Part shown: in pieces, positions 1 to 7,255 of the stretch
How positions within the stretch are numbered: the first letter of the stretch is position 1
Layout: every line of letters starts with the position of its first letter
Origin: Micromonospora sp. NBC_01699
GTDB taxonomy: Bacteria; Actinomycetota; Actinomycetes; Mycobacteriales; Micromonosporaceae
Length of the DNA stretch: 64,000 bases
Assembly (NCBI RefSeq): GCF_036250065.1
Contig: NZ_CP109199.1
Coordinates: forward strand, 6,014,001 to 6,078,000
Direction of reading: 5' to 3'
Translations under genes and position numbers: made by a program
The notes under the pieces: model-generated
Told to the model about the DNA's origin: nothing
The model's input: the letters and a program-made list of their open reading frames with translations, nothing else
Databases searched by the model: none

Positions 1-226
1 ACCGCACCGGAGCCGCCGGTTCCAGCTCCGTCGGCGGACGCAGCCGACGCGCCACGAAGGCTCGGAACAACAGCCCGTACGGTCCCCGACGCGGGGTCGC
101 GGCGGTGATGGCGAAGACAACGGCCTGGGCCAGTGCCAGCCAACCGGAGCCGGTCACCAGCACGACGATCAGGACGACGGTGGTGACGGCCGCGGCGAAC
201 CGGGGTCCTCGGGGGTCGAGCAGCAT
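1..226 (-). CDS. DUF4395 family membrane protein (partial, 3' end outside window)
   Basis: Only about 75 N-terminal codons are present; the gene runs off the left edge. The ATG at 224-226 opens with MLLDPRGPRF, followed by a hydrophobic stretch at about residues 10-36 and a PYGLLFR motif near residue 50, the pattern I recognise as DUF4395. Members are small integral membrane proteins of unknown function that often sit beside thioredoxin-like genes in actinobacteria. Here the gene lies 134 bp downstream of the thioredoxin-like gene on the same strand, so a shared transcript is likely. The family call rests on motif recognition only. Confidence 0.7.
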   Translation of the reverse strand, partial: MLLDPRGPRFAAAVTTVVLIVVLVTGSGWLALAQAVVFAITAATPRRGPYGLLFRAFVARRLRPPTELEPAAPVR

Positions 227-360
227 GGTTACCTCTGTCGGAAGGGGCGGCGCGACGACGCCGCCGGGAGCCGGGACGAACGGGATCCGGGCTCAGCGAC
301 AGAGGCTGGTGCAGAGTCGGCCGTGATCGACGATCCGGCGTCGGGTGAGCAGGCGGACGA

Positions 361-1206
361 TCATCGCCCGGCACCTTCGCGGTCCGGCCCGGTATCCGCC
401 CGGCCCGGTTCACGATCCGCCCGGCCCGGTTCACGATCCGCCCGGCCCGGTTCGACCGCGGTGTTGGCGGCGGCGGTGAGCAGGGGCGCCAACGTCGCCA
501 CGACCTGTGGCTTCGCCGGTACGCCGGTGGCCCGCGCGACGATCCGGCCGGCGGAGTCGACCACCAGCACCGTCGGCGTACGCCAGATGTTCAGGGCTCG
601 GACGGCGGCCAGGTGGCTCTCGGCGTCGATCTCGACGTGCCGTACGCCGTCGAGCAGCCCGGTAACCTCGTTGAGCACCCGACGGGTGGCCCGGCAGGGC
701 GCGCAGAACGCGGACGAGAACTGCAACAGCGTCGCGGGCGTGCCGAGCTGCACGCCGAGCGCGGTCAGCAGACCCGGATCCACCGTCACCCCCGGCGCGC
801 CGGGATCCTCGACCGGCCGCTCCCCCGGCCGCCGCTGGTCCTCCCCAGCCCCGGCCGTCACGATCGCAGTCGCCGCGGTCGCAGTCGCCGCGGTCGCAGT
901 CGTCCCGGTCGCGGTCGCGGTCTCGGCCGGGTCGGCCACGGCCTCCAGTAGCGAAGTCGCAGTCGTCGCTGCCGTTTTGTCGGTTCGGTGCGCCACTGCC
1001 AGGTGCCCGGTCGAATGGGCCGTGCCGGGGGCCACGGTTCCGGAGACGTCGGCGGACGGGGCACGGGCGGTGCCGGGGTGACCCGCCGGTTGCGCGAGCA
1101 CCGGCCGCAGCCGGCCGTCGCGGTGACGCCGCCACAACCCGAACGCGGTGGCGGCGACCAGTACGGCCACGACCACCAACGGGCCGGTCAACGCGGTGTC
1201 CTGCAC
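361..1206 (-). CDS. Membrane-anchored thioredoxin-like protein
   Basis: The protein is 281 aa from a GTG at 1206. Residues about 5-22 form one hydrophobic segment and then a basic stretch, suggesting an N-terminal membrane anchor. A low-complexity Ala/Thr linker (about residues 75-125) follows, then a thioredoxin fold at about 145-250 with a CAPC redox motif at 168-171 and a TPTVLVVD strand containing the cis-proline. The tail is made of short GRADREP repeats. Thioredoxin-like CxxC proteins of this kind act in extracytoplasmic thiol-disulfide exchange; the substrate is unknown. A DUF4395 gene follows. The start is uncertain because no strong ribosome site precedes it and the reading frame stays open upstream to 1620. 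Confidence 0.7.
   Translation of the reverse strand: MQDTALTGPLVVVAVLVAATAFGLWRRHRDGRLRPVLAQPAGHPGTARAPSADVSGTVAPGTAHSTGHLAVAHRTDKTAATTATSLLEAVADPAETATATGTTATAATATAATAIVTAGAGEDQRRPGERPVEDPGAPGVTVDPGLLTALGVQLGTPATLLQFSSAFCAPCRATRRVLNEVTGLLDGVRHVEIDAESHLAAVRALNIWRTPTVLVVDSAGRIVARATGVPAKPQVVATLAPLLTAAANTAVEPGRADREPGRADREPGRADTGPDREGAGR
401..453. repeat. 21-bp tandem repeat, about 2.5 copies
   Basis: Two exact 21-bp units (401-421, 422-442) and a partial third (443-453) encode the GRADREP repeats at the C-terminus of the thioredoxin-like protein. A diverged copy lies just before, near 385-400. The unit is a multiple of three, so copy-number change would keep the frame. Confidence 0.85.
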
Positions 1207-1598
1207 GGTCCCCAGAGTGCCACGCACGGACGCGGATGACCACGCCGTCCCACCTCGGGTGGCCCACGTCCCACCGTCGCGGGTCGACGAGTGCCGCCGG
1301 GCAAGACGCCCACCACCCCCGCCCCCGGTACGTCGCGGCCCGGTTCGCTGCCTGTCCGGGTGCGAAGCGGCCCACTCCACCGCACCGTACGGGCGCGTCG
1401 TGGCCCGCTTCGCCGCTCCCGGCGGGCGGGCGGACCCCGTGTCCACGTCGGATCCCGGCCGTGCGATGGTGACTGCCGTCATTGATCCGGGTGACGATCC
1501 GGCACGGTCTGGATAGCTGGGCGGACGACGGGCAGAATAGCCTGGGAAACACCCGCGGGGCAGTATTTCGTGCGTTCTCAGCGTAGGGGCAGGTAGGC
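1207..1598. other. Intergenic region between divergent genes
   Basis: This 392-bp stretch separates the divergent thioredoxin-like and methyltransferase genes and should hold both promoters. A TAGCCT hexamer at 1538-1543 is a possible -10 for the methyltransferase, leaving a leader of about 50 nt with a purine-rich ribosome site just before 1599. I see no convincing small gene or RNA in it. Confidence 0.45.
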
Positions 1599-2408
1599 AT
1601 GCAACGGCCGGACTGGGCACCGCAGAGTATCGACATCGAACGACCCAGTGTGGCCCGAATGTACGACTACTACCTGGGTGGCTCGCACAACTTCGCCGCC
1701 GACCGGCGGGCGGCGCAGGCGATGATCGCGTCCGTTCCGGAGGCGCCGCTGATGGCCCAGGCGAACCGGGCCTTCCTCCGCCGCGCGGTGCAGTACCTGA
1801 TCGACACCGGTATCCGGCAGTTCCTCGACATCGGGTCGGGCATCCCGACGGTCGGCAACGTGCACGAGATCGCCCAGCGGGCGGCCGCCGACACCCGGGT
1901 GGTCTACGTCGACGTGGACCCGGTCGCGGTGGCGCACAGCCGGGAGATCCTCAGTGGCAACGAGCAGGCGACCGCACTCTGGGGTGACCTCCGTCAGCCG
2001 GCCGAGATCCTGAACCACCCGGACGTACGCAAGCTGCTGGACTTCGACCAGCCGGTGGCCGTGATGGTGGTCGCGGTGCTGCACTTCATCCCGGACTCCG
2101 ACGACCCGCGCGGCATCCTGGCCACCATCCGCGACAGCCTCGCCCCCGGCAGTCACCTGGTCCTCTCCCAGGCCAGCGACGACGGCCGGACGGTCGACGA
2201 GCGGGAGGAGGCCGAGCGTGTCTATCAACGTACGGACAACCCGCTGACGGTCCGCAGCCGCGCGGAACTCACCGGGCTCTTCGACGGCTTCGACCTGGTC
2301 GACCCCGGCGTGGTCTGGGTGCCGCAGTGGCGGCCCGACTCGTTCGACAGTCTGGACGACGCCGAGCGGGCCGTGTTCATGGGCGGCGTGGGACGGCACG
2401 GTGGATGA
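1599..2408 (+). CDS. SAM-dependent methyltransferase, DUF574 type
   Basis: The protein is 269 aa. The N-terminus carries the family hallmark SVARMYDYYLGGSHNFAADR (about residues 14-33), followed by a Rossmann SAM-binding strand with DIGSGIPT at about 74-81 and an acidic strand VYVDVDPVAV at about 101-110. This is the actinobacterial S-adenosyl methyltransferase family DUF574 (Methyltransf_19), which is expanded in Streptomyces and Micromonospora and whose substrates are mostly unknown. The ATG is preceded by AGGGGCAGGTAGGC. The 3' end overlaps the start of the GGDEF-EAL gene by 8 bp, so the two are probably co-translated. The role here cannot be inferred beyond methyl transfer. Confidence 0.88.
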   Translation: MQRPDWAPQSIDIERPSVARMYDYYLGGSHNFAADRRAAQAMIASVPEAPLMAQANRAFLRRAVQYLIDTGIRQFLDIGSGIPTVGNVHEIAQRAAADTRVVYVDVDPVAVAHSREILSGNEQATALWGDLRQPAEILNHPDVRKLLDFDQPVAVMVVAVLHFIPDSDDPRGILATIRDSLAPGSHLVLSQASDDGRTVDEREEAERVYQRTDNPLTVRSRAELTGLFDGFDLVDPGVVWVPQWRPDSFDSLDDAERAVFMGGVGRHGG

Positions 2409-4185
2409 CGATTCCGGCAACAGGTCCATGCTGACCGCCGCCCGGCCGGGTCTGCCCACCTTCGCCCGAGCGTGGGCCAAGGCGGTGGCCGGCACCAGCT
2501 ATCTGCCGATGACCCAGAGCCAACTTGAGGAACTCCTGCAACGGCTCACCGGCGACCTGGCCGACGCGTTGCAGTCGGAGCCGTTCGACCTGCGTACCGG
2601 GCATCGGGTGGGGGCCGCGCTGGTCGCCGCGCACGTGGCCTCGGCGGAGGGCCTGGGCCGGACCATCGAGGTGATCCAGTTGCGCCTGCTGCGCGACCTC
2701 GGGCTGTCCCAGGACGACGCGCAGGACCGGATGGCCCGGCTGCTGGCCACCGTCGCCACCGGCTACAGCCGGGCGATGCACGACCGGACGCTCGACGAGC
2801 AGGAGTCGATCCGGCGAGCCGGCATGGTCGCCCGCGAGCAGGCCGAACGGGCCCTGCGGGAGAGCGAGGCACGGTTTCGCCACCAGGCCACCCACGACCC
2901 GCTGACCAACCTGCCCAACCGGGCCCTGTTCACCGAACGGCTCGGCGCGGCCGTACGTCGACCGGGCGCGGGCGGCAAGCGGATCGGGGTCTGCTTCATC
3001 GACCTCGACCGGTTCAAGGTGGTCAACGACACCCTCGGTCATCCGGTCGGCGACCAGTTGCTGATCTCGGTGGCGGAACGGTTACGGGGCCAGGTCGGCG
3101 AGCATCTCGTCGCCCGGCTCGGCGGCGACGAGTTCGTGATCCTGGTCGAGGACACCACCTGCACCGACGACGCGCTCAAGGTCGCGGACGCCGCGCTGGC
3201 CGCGATCGGCGAGCCGGCCGTGGTCGACGGCCACGAGCTCACCATCTCGGCGAGCGTCGGCGTGGTCGAGCGTCCGGTCACCGGCACCAGCCCGGACGAC
3301 GTGATGCGGGCCGCCGACGTGACCCTGCACTGGGCGAAGGCGTCCGGCCGGGGGCGGTGGGCCCTCTTCGACGCCGACCGCAACGAGCGGGAGCTGACCC
3401 GGCACGCCCTGTCGGCGGCGATGCCGGGGGCGCTGGACCGGGGCGAGTTCTACCTCGACTACCAGCCGCTGGTGTCACTGACCTGCGGCGGGGTGCTGGG
3501 GGTGGAGGCGCTGGTGCGGTGGCGCCACCCGAAGCTGGGCGTACTGCACCCGGACAGTTTCATCGGGCTGGCCGAGGAGACCGGTCTGATCGTCCGACTC
3601 GGCGACTGGGTCCTGAACGAGGCCTGCCGGGAGGCCCGACGGTGGTTGACGATCAGCCCGGACGCGCCGTTCGTCAGTGTCAACCTGGCCGTACGCCAGG
3701 TGCACGTCGCCGGCCTGGCCGACGAGGTACGCGCGCTGCTCGACCGGACCGGCCTGCCGCCGAACAAGCTCCAGCTCGAAATCACCGAGAGCGCGTTGAT
3801 GACCACCACCGGCGAACCGGTGCAGGCGCTGCGCTCCCTCGCCGAGTTGGGCGTCAGGATCGCCATCGACGACTTCGGCACCGGCTACTCCAACCTCGCC
3901 TACCTGCGGTCGCTGCCGGTCTGCGAGCTGAAGGTGGCCGGCTCGTTCGTGGCCGGTCTACAGGCGGCCGACGACGACCCGGCGAGCCACACCGACGAAC
4001 GCATCCTGGCCACCCTGGTCTCGCTCGCGCACGCCCTCAACCTGACCGTCACCGCCGAGGGAGTGGAGACCGCCGGGCAGGCCGATCGGCTCCGCGAACT
4101 CGGCTGCGACGCCGCCCAGGGCTGGCACTTCGGCCGCCCCGAGCCGGCCGGCCGAATCCACGACCGACTGGGCCAGCGAAACTAG
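2401..4185 (+). CDS. GGDEF-EAL protein (c-di-GMP synthesis/turnover)
   Basis: The protein is 594 aa from a GTG overlapping the upstream gene by 8 bp. Residues 1-150 are a helical N-terminal region with no membrane segment, so it is predicted cytoplasmic. A GGDEF domain spans about 160-320 with an intact GGDEF at 241-245; no RxxD inhibitory site is seen just upstream. An EAL domain spans about 335-590 with EAL at 369-371, SVNLAVRQ, EITES, DDFGTG at 490-495 and TAEGVET. The usual LKIDRSFV motif reads LKVAGSFV: the lysine (511) is kept but the following Asp is Ala (513), which may weaken phosphodiesterase activity. Diguanylate cyclase activity looks possible; EAL activity is uncertain. Confidence 0.93.
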   Translation: MDDDSGNRSMLTAARPGLPTFARAWAKAVAGTSYLPMTQSQLEELLQRLTGDLADALQSEPFDLRTGHRVGAALVAAHVASAEGLGRTIEVIQLRLLRDLGLSQDDAQDRMARLLATVATGYSRAMHDRTLDEQESIRRAGMVAREQAERALRESEARFRHQATHDPLTNLPNRALFTERLGAAVRRPGAGGKRIGVCFIDLDRFKVVNDTLGHPVGDQLLISVAERLRGQVGEHLVARLGGDEFVILVEDTTCTDDALKVADAALAAIGEPAVVDGHELTISASVGVVERPVTGTSPDDVMRAADVTLHWAKASGRGRWALFDADRNERELTRHALSAAMPGALDRGEFYLDYQPLVSLTCGGVLGVEALVRWRHPKLGVLHPDSFIGLAEETGLIVRLGDWVLNEACREARRWLTISPDAPFVSVNLAVRQVHVAGLADEVRALLDRTGLPPNKLQLEITESALMTTTGEPVQALRSLAELGVRIAIDDFGTGYSNLAYLRSLPVCELKVAGSFVAGLQAADDDPASHTDERILATLVSLAHALNLTVTAEGVETAGQADRLRELGCDAAQGWHFGRPEPAGRIHDRLGQRN

Positions 4186-4200
4186 CCCGCCCGCGAGCCG

Positions 4201-4226
4201 GGCACCGCCGACGACTCGGCGGTGCC
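4201..4226 (+). terminator. Hairpin after the GGDEF-EAL gene
   Basis: Perfect 9-bp stem (4201-4209 with 4218-4226) and an 8-nt loop, 16 nt past the stop codon. There is no T-tract. It lies between convergent genes and could serve both. Confidence 0.6.
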
Positions 4227-4315
4227 GAGCCGGGCTCCACCGAAGGCCAGCCGGAGTCGCGGTCCGGGCCGAGACGGACGGCGCGGTGGCCGCCGAACTG
4301 GACACCGTCGTGTGT

Positions 4316-5464
4316 CTAGGCGGTGCCGGGCCGGAAACCGCCGGGGTACAGCAGGTCCGCCAGCCGGTCTGCCTGTAACTCCCAACGCCACTCCCGCTCC
4401 ACCCAGGCCCGACCGGCGGCACCCATCCGCCGGGCCGATGCCGGGTCTTCGAGCAGGGTCGCGACCCGGTCGGCGAGCTGCGCCAGGTTCCGGCCGTCGA
4501 CCAGGTAGCCGGTCTCGCCGTCGCGTACCGCGTCCGGGGCGCCGCCGGAGTCCCCGACGACAACCGGCAGGCCGGTCGCGGAGGCTTCGAGAAAGACCAT
4601 GCCGAGCCCCTCGACGTCGAGACCACGGTTGCGGGTCCGGCACGGCATCGCGAACACGTCGCCGGCCGCATAGTGCGCCGGCAGGTCCCGCCACTCGACG
4701 TTGCCGGCGAACACCACGTCCGCGGACAGGTTCTGCTCGCGTACGAGTTTCTCCAGCGTCGACCGGTACGGCCCGCCGCCGACGATCAACAGTGCGGCGT
4801 CCGGCACCCGGCGCCTGATCTGCGGCAACGCCCGGATCAGCGTGTCCTGTCCCTTGCGCGGCACCAGCCGGGACACGCAGACCACCACCGGTCGGTCGGT
4901 GAGTCCGTAGCGGGCCCGCAGCCCGGTCGCGTCGATCTCCGGGTGGTGCAGGTCGACGTCGACACCGGGCGCCAGCCGGCGCAGCTCGGTCAGGTCGCGC
5001 AGGGCCCGGTCGAGCCGGATCCGGGTGTACTCGCCGAGGTAGGTGGTCACGTCCAGCCCCCGGGCGATCCGGCGCAGGGTGGCGCGGGCGCCGGGCAGCG
5101 CGGCCCAGCCGATCTCGTGGCCGTGGGTGAGCGCCACCGCCCGCTCGATCCCGGCCCGCCGACGCAGGCCCGGTGCGAGCAGCCCGAGCGGGGCGGCGGC
5201 ACCGAACCAGAGCGTGTCGCAGCCGTACTCGACGGCAAGCCTGGCCGCTCGCCGGGCGACCGCGGGCGTCGGGAGCAGCATCCCGGTTGCCTCGCGGACC
5301 ACCTCGAACGGCTGCTCGGCGTCGAACTTGTCGGCGCCGGGATGGGTGGAGGCGTAGACGACTATCGAGCCGGTCGGCTGGCGTACGGCGAGGTTGTGCA
5401 CGAACGACTGGATCCCGCCGGCCCGGGGCGGGAAGTCGTTCGTGATCACCAGGGTCCGGTTCAC
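4316..5464 (-). CDS. GT4 glycosyltransferase, PimB-like mannosyltransferase
   Basis: The protein is 382 aa. It opens with TLVITNDFPPRAGGIQSFVH, typical of GT-B retaining glycosyltransferases; the C-terminal half has the donor-site signatures VSRLVPRKGQ, GGGPYR and the EGLGMVFLEASATGLPVV loop with the E-x7-E pattern of GT4. It closely resembles PimB, the GDP-mannose-dependent second mannosyltransferase of phosphatidylinositol mannoside synthesis (M. tuberculosis Rv2188c). It would act at the cytoplasmic face of the membrane. The GTG start at 5464 overlaps the TGA of the M48 protease gene in a GTGA, indicating translational coupling. Other PI-glycosylating GT4 enzymes cannot be excluded. Confidence 0.82.
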   Translation of the reverse strand: MNRTLVITNDFPPRAGGIQSFVHNLAVRQPTGSIVVYASTHPGADKFDAEQPFEVVREATGMLLPTPAVARRAARLAVEYGCDTLWFGAAAPLGLLAPGLRRRAGIERAVALTHGHEIGWAALPGARATLRRIARGLDVTTYLGEYTRIRLDRALRDLTELRRLAPGVDVDLHHPEIDATGLRARYGLTDRPVVVCVSRLVPRKGQDTLIRALPQIRRRVPDAALLIVGGGPYRSTLEKLVREQNLSADVVFAGNVEWRDLPAHYAAGDVFAMPCRTRNRGLDVEGLGMVFLEASATGLPVVVGDSGGAPDAVRDGETGYLVDGRNLAQLADRVATLLEDPASARRMGAAGRAWVEREWRWELQADRLADLLYPGGFRPGTA

Positions 5465-6720
5465 CGGCCCTCGTTCCGGGCGTACGCGCGGGCGGCGGCC
5501 ATCCGCTCCACCGTCGACGGGTGGGAGGCGGAGTAGAGGTACTCCCAGCGGGGCGGGTCGGGGTCGGCCAGGTTCACCGTGGCGAGCCGCCGTTGCATCG
5601 CCTCGAAGGTGGTCGGATCCCCGGTCAGGTCGAGTGCGTGCGCGTCGGCCCGTGCCTCGACCCGTCGGGACAGCAGTGCCTGGGCCGGGTTGCTGACCAG
5701 GCCGACCACCGCGACGACGGCGAATAGCAGCGCGAACGCGCGCGGTTGGGCGATCGAGTCGACGCCGGCCGCCCGGAGCAGCCCGCCCCACGAGCCGAGC
5801 AGGTAGAGCGCGGTCACCGCCGCCGCCGCGCCGAGCGCACCGGTGAGCGTGCCGGCGAGCACGTCCTGGTCCTTGGCGTGGCCGAGTTCGTGTGCCACCA
5901 CGCTGGTCACCTCGTCCGGTGTCGCCTCCCGCAGCAGGGTGTCGTAGACGACGATCCGGCGGGTCGGGCCGAACCCGGAGACGTACGCGTTGACAGCGCG
6001 GGTTCGGCGGGACGCGTCGGCGACCAGTACGTCGCGTACCGGCACCCGGTCCCGTTCGGCCAGTGCCATCAGCTCCGTACGCAGGGGTCCCTGCGCCATC
6101 GGGGTGAACCGGTTGAACACCGGCTCGACCAGCACCGGCAGGACGAACGACAGCAGCACCACCAGTACGGCGGCACCGGCCGCGCCGAGCGCCCACCACC
6201 AGCGCGGGGCGTACCGGGTGACGGCGTAGAAGCCGAGCAGCGCGACCGCTCCGATCACGGCGCTGACCGCGTACGACTTGAGCAGGTCCACGCCCCAGCC
6301 GGCCCAGCTCTGGGTGGACAGGCCGTAGCGGGCCACCACGGCGTGCCGCCAGGCCGAGAACGGGAGGGTGACCAGGTCGGCGACGAGCAACACGGCGAAC
6401 CCGCCGAGCACCGCCTGGGCGATCCAGTGGTCCCCGAACGGGCGGCTGACCAGGTCGATCAGTTTGCCGCCGAGCGGGGTCAGGCCGAGCACCAGGGCGA
6501 TCAGCAGGCCGACGAGCAGCGCGCCGTACGAGCCGGGGCGCAGCGCGTCGCGGAAGGCTCGGGCGCGGGTCACCTCGTCCGGGGCCAGTTCACGCAGGGC
6601 GGCCAGTTGGTCGGCGCGGGGTGCCGGTGGCCGGTGCCACGGCACCAGCAGGGCCGAGCTGGCGGCCAGCAGGACCACCAGCGCGACGAGCGTCACGACC
6701 GCCCACCCCCGAGGCGTCAT
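5461..6720 (-). CDS. M48 family zinc metallopeptidase, integral membrane
   Basis: The protein is 419 aa. Several membrane segments are visible (about residues 5-25, 67-85, 103-122, 150-170, 178-200 and two near 290-335). The zinc site HELGH lies near residue 276 within VTSVVAHELGHAKDQD, with a conserved Glu in the following helix-rich region (EARADAHAL). The architecture matches Ste24/HtpX-like M48 proteases, which process or degrade membrane proteins. The start ATG at 6720 gives an immediate signal-anchor-like helix. The gene is the first of a two-gene unit, overlapping the PimB-like gene by 4 bp. No functional link between the two products is established. Confidence 0.9.
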   Translation of the reverse strand: MTPRGWAVVTLVALVVLLAASSALLVPWHRPPAPRADQLAALRELAPDEVTRARAFRDALRPGSYGALLVGLLIALVLGLTPLGGKLIDLVSRPFGDHWIAQAVLGGFAVLLVADLVTLPFSAWRHAVVARYGLSTQSWAGWGVDLLKSYAVSAVIGAVALLGFYAVTRYAPRWWWALGAAGAAVLVVLLSFVLPVLVEPVFNRFTPMAQGPLRTELMALAERDRVPVRDVLVADASRRTRAVNAYVSGFGPTRRIVVYDTLLREATPDEVTSVVAHELGHAKDQDVLAGTLTGALGAAAAVTALYLLGSWGGLLRAAGVDSIAQPRAFALLFAVVAVVGLVSNPAQALLSRRVEARADAHALDLTGDPTTFEAMQRRLATVNLADPDPPRWEYLYSASHPSTVERMAAARAYARNEGR

Positions 6721-6789
6721 CCGTGTCGCTCCTCCCGTTTGCCCGTGCGCGCCGGCCCATCCTAAGCCCCGGTCAGCGCGGGAAACGGG

Positions 6790-7029
6790 TCAGGCGACCC
6801 GGCGGCGCCGACCCCGGCCGGCGCGGGCGTCGCGGACCAGTGGCAGGGCGGCGGGCTCGGGCCCGGACAGCACCGACACCTCGAACCCGGCCCGGGTGAA
6901 GACCTCGATCGCCCGGTGCTCCTCCGCGGTCAGCCCGGCCTCGGCCGCAGGCTGGTCGATCAGGGCGCTGACCAGGCAGTCGGAACAGCCCGCCCCCCGC
7001 ACCATGCAACTGTCGCAGTCGATAAGCAT
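6790..7029 (-). CDS. Small four-cysteine protein, unknown function
   Basis: The protein is 79 aa and begins MLIDCDSCMVRGAGCSDC, giving Cys at 5, 8, 15 and 18 in a CxxC...CxxC arrangement that could bind zinc or an Fe-S cluster. A frame extends upstream to 7092, but GGAGGA with 3-nt spacing directly before the ATG at 7029 decides the start. The rest is short helices with a basic C-terminal RGRRRR tail. It resembles a small conserved actinobacterial protein I cannot name. It stands alone between the M48 protease and the palindrome at 7139, on the same strand as both neighbours. Confidence 0.7.
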   Translation of the reverse strand: MLIDCDSCMVRGAGCSDCLVSALIDQPAAEAGLTAEEHRAIEVFTRAGFEVSVLSGPEPAALPLVRDARAGRGRRRRVA

Positions 7030-7138
7030 CGCTCCTCCTAACGGTACGGCCAGAGCCAGTTGCACCCCAACCACCCTCAGTAACACCGACACTAAGCCCC
7101 AGGTACGACAAACCCACCCCCCTCCCTCCCGACCGCCC

Positions 7139-7196
7139 CTAATACAGAGAATGAGTGGCTATCCAGCGATGAATAACCACTAATTCTCTGTATTAG
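7139..7196. repeat. AT-rich intergenic palindrome (site 1)
   Basis: Arms 7139-7163 and 7172-7196 are inverted repeats with three mismatches (7153/7182, 7159/7176, 7163/7172); the outer 14 bp (CTAATACAGAGAAT) pair perfectly. The loop is 8 nt. The element is far more AT-rich than its surroundings, preceded by a C-rich tract (about 7110-7138) and followed by a G-rich tract (7229-7255). It lies between two genes on the minus strand, so it is not a convergent terminator. Confidence 0.9.
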
Positions 7197-7204
7197 TGCA
7201 CGCG

Positions 7205-7231
7205 GCACCGGCGCGCGGAGCGCGCCGGTGC
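7205..7231 (-). terminator. Hairpin after the NYN gene
   Basis: A 12-bp perfect GC stem (7205-7216 with 7220-7231), 24 nt beyond the NYN gene stop on the minus strand. There is no T-tract, so it is a likely but unproven terminator. Confidence 0.6.
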
Positions 7232-7255
7232 GGGGGGCGGGGGCGGGGGCGGGGG
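7232..7255 (+). other. Potential G-quadruplex
   Basis: Four runs of five or more G separated by single C on the + strand abut the stop codon of the NYN gene. The matching minus-strand transcript would be a C-run. The sequence meets the standard G3+N1-7 pattern with very short loops. Confidence 0.7.

Noticed and set aside
431-1636. Long Arg/Gly-rich open frame overlapping the thioredoxin-like gene
   Set aside because: It is a shadow frame typical of high-GC DNA with no recognisable domain.
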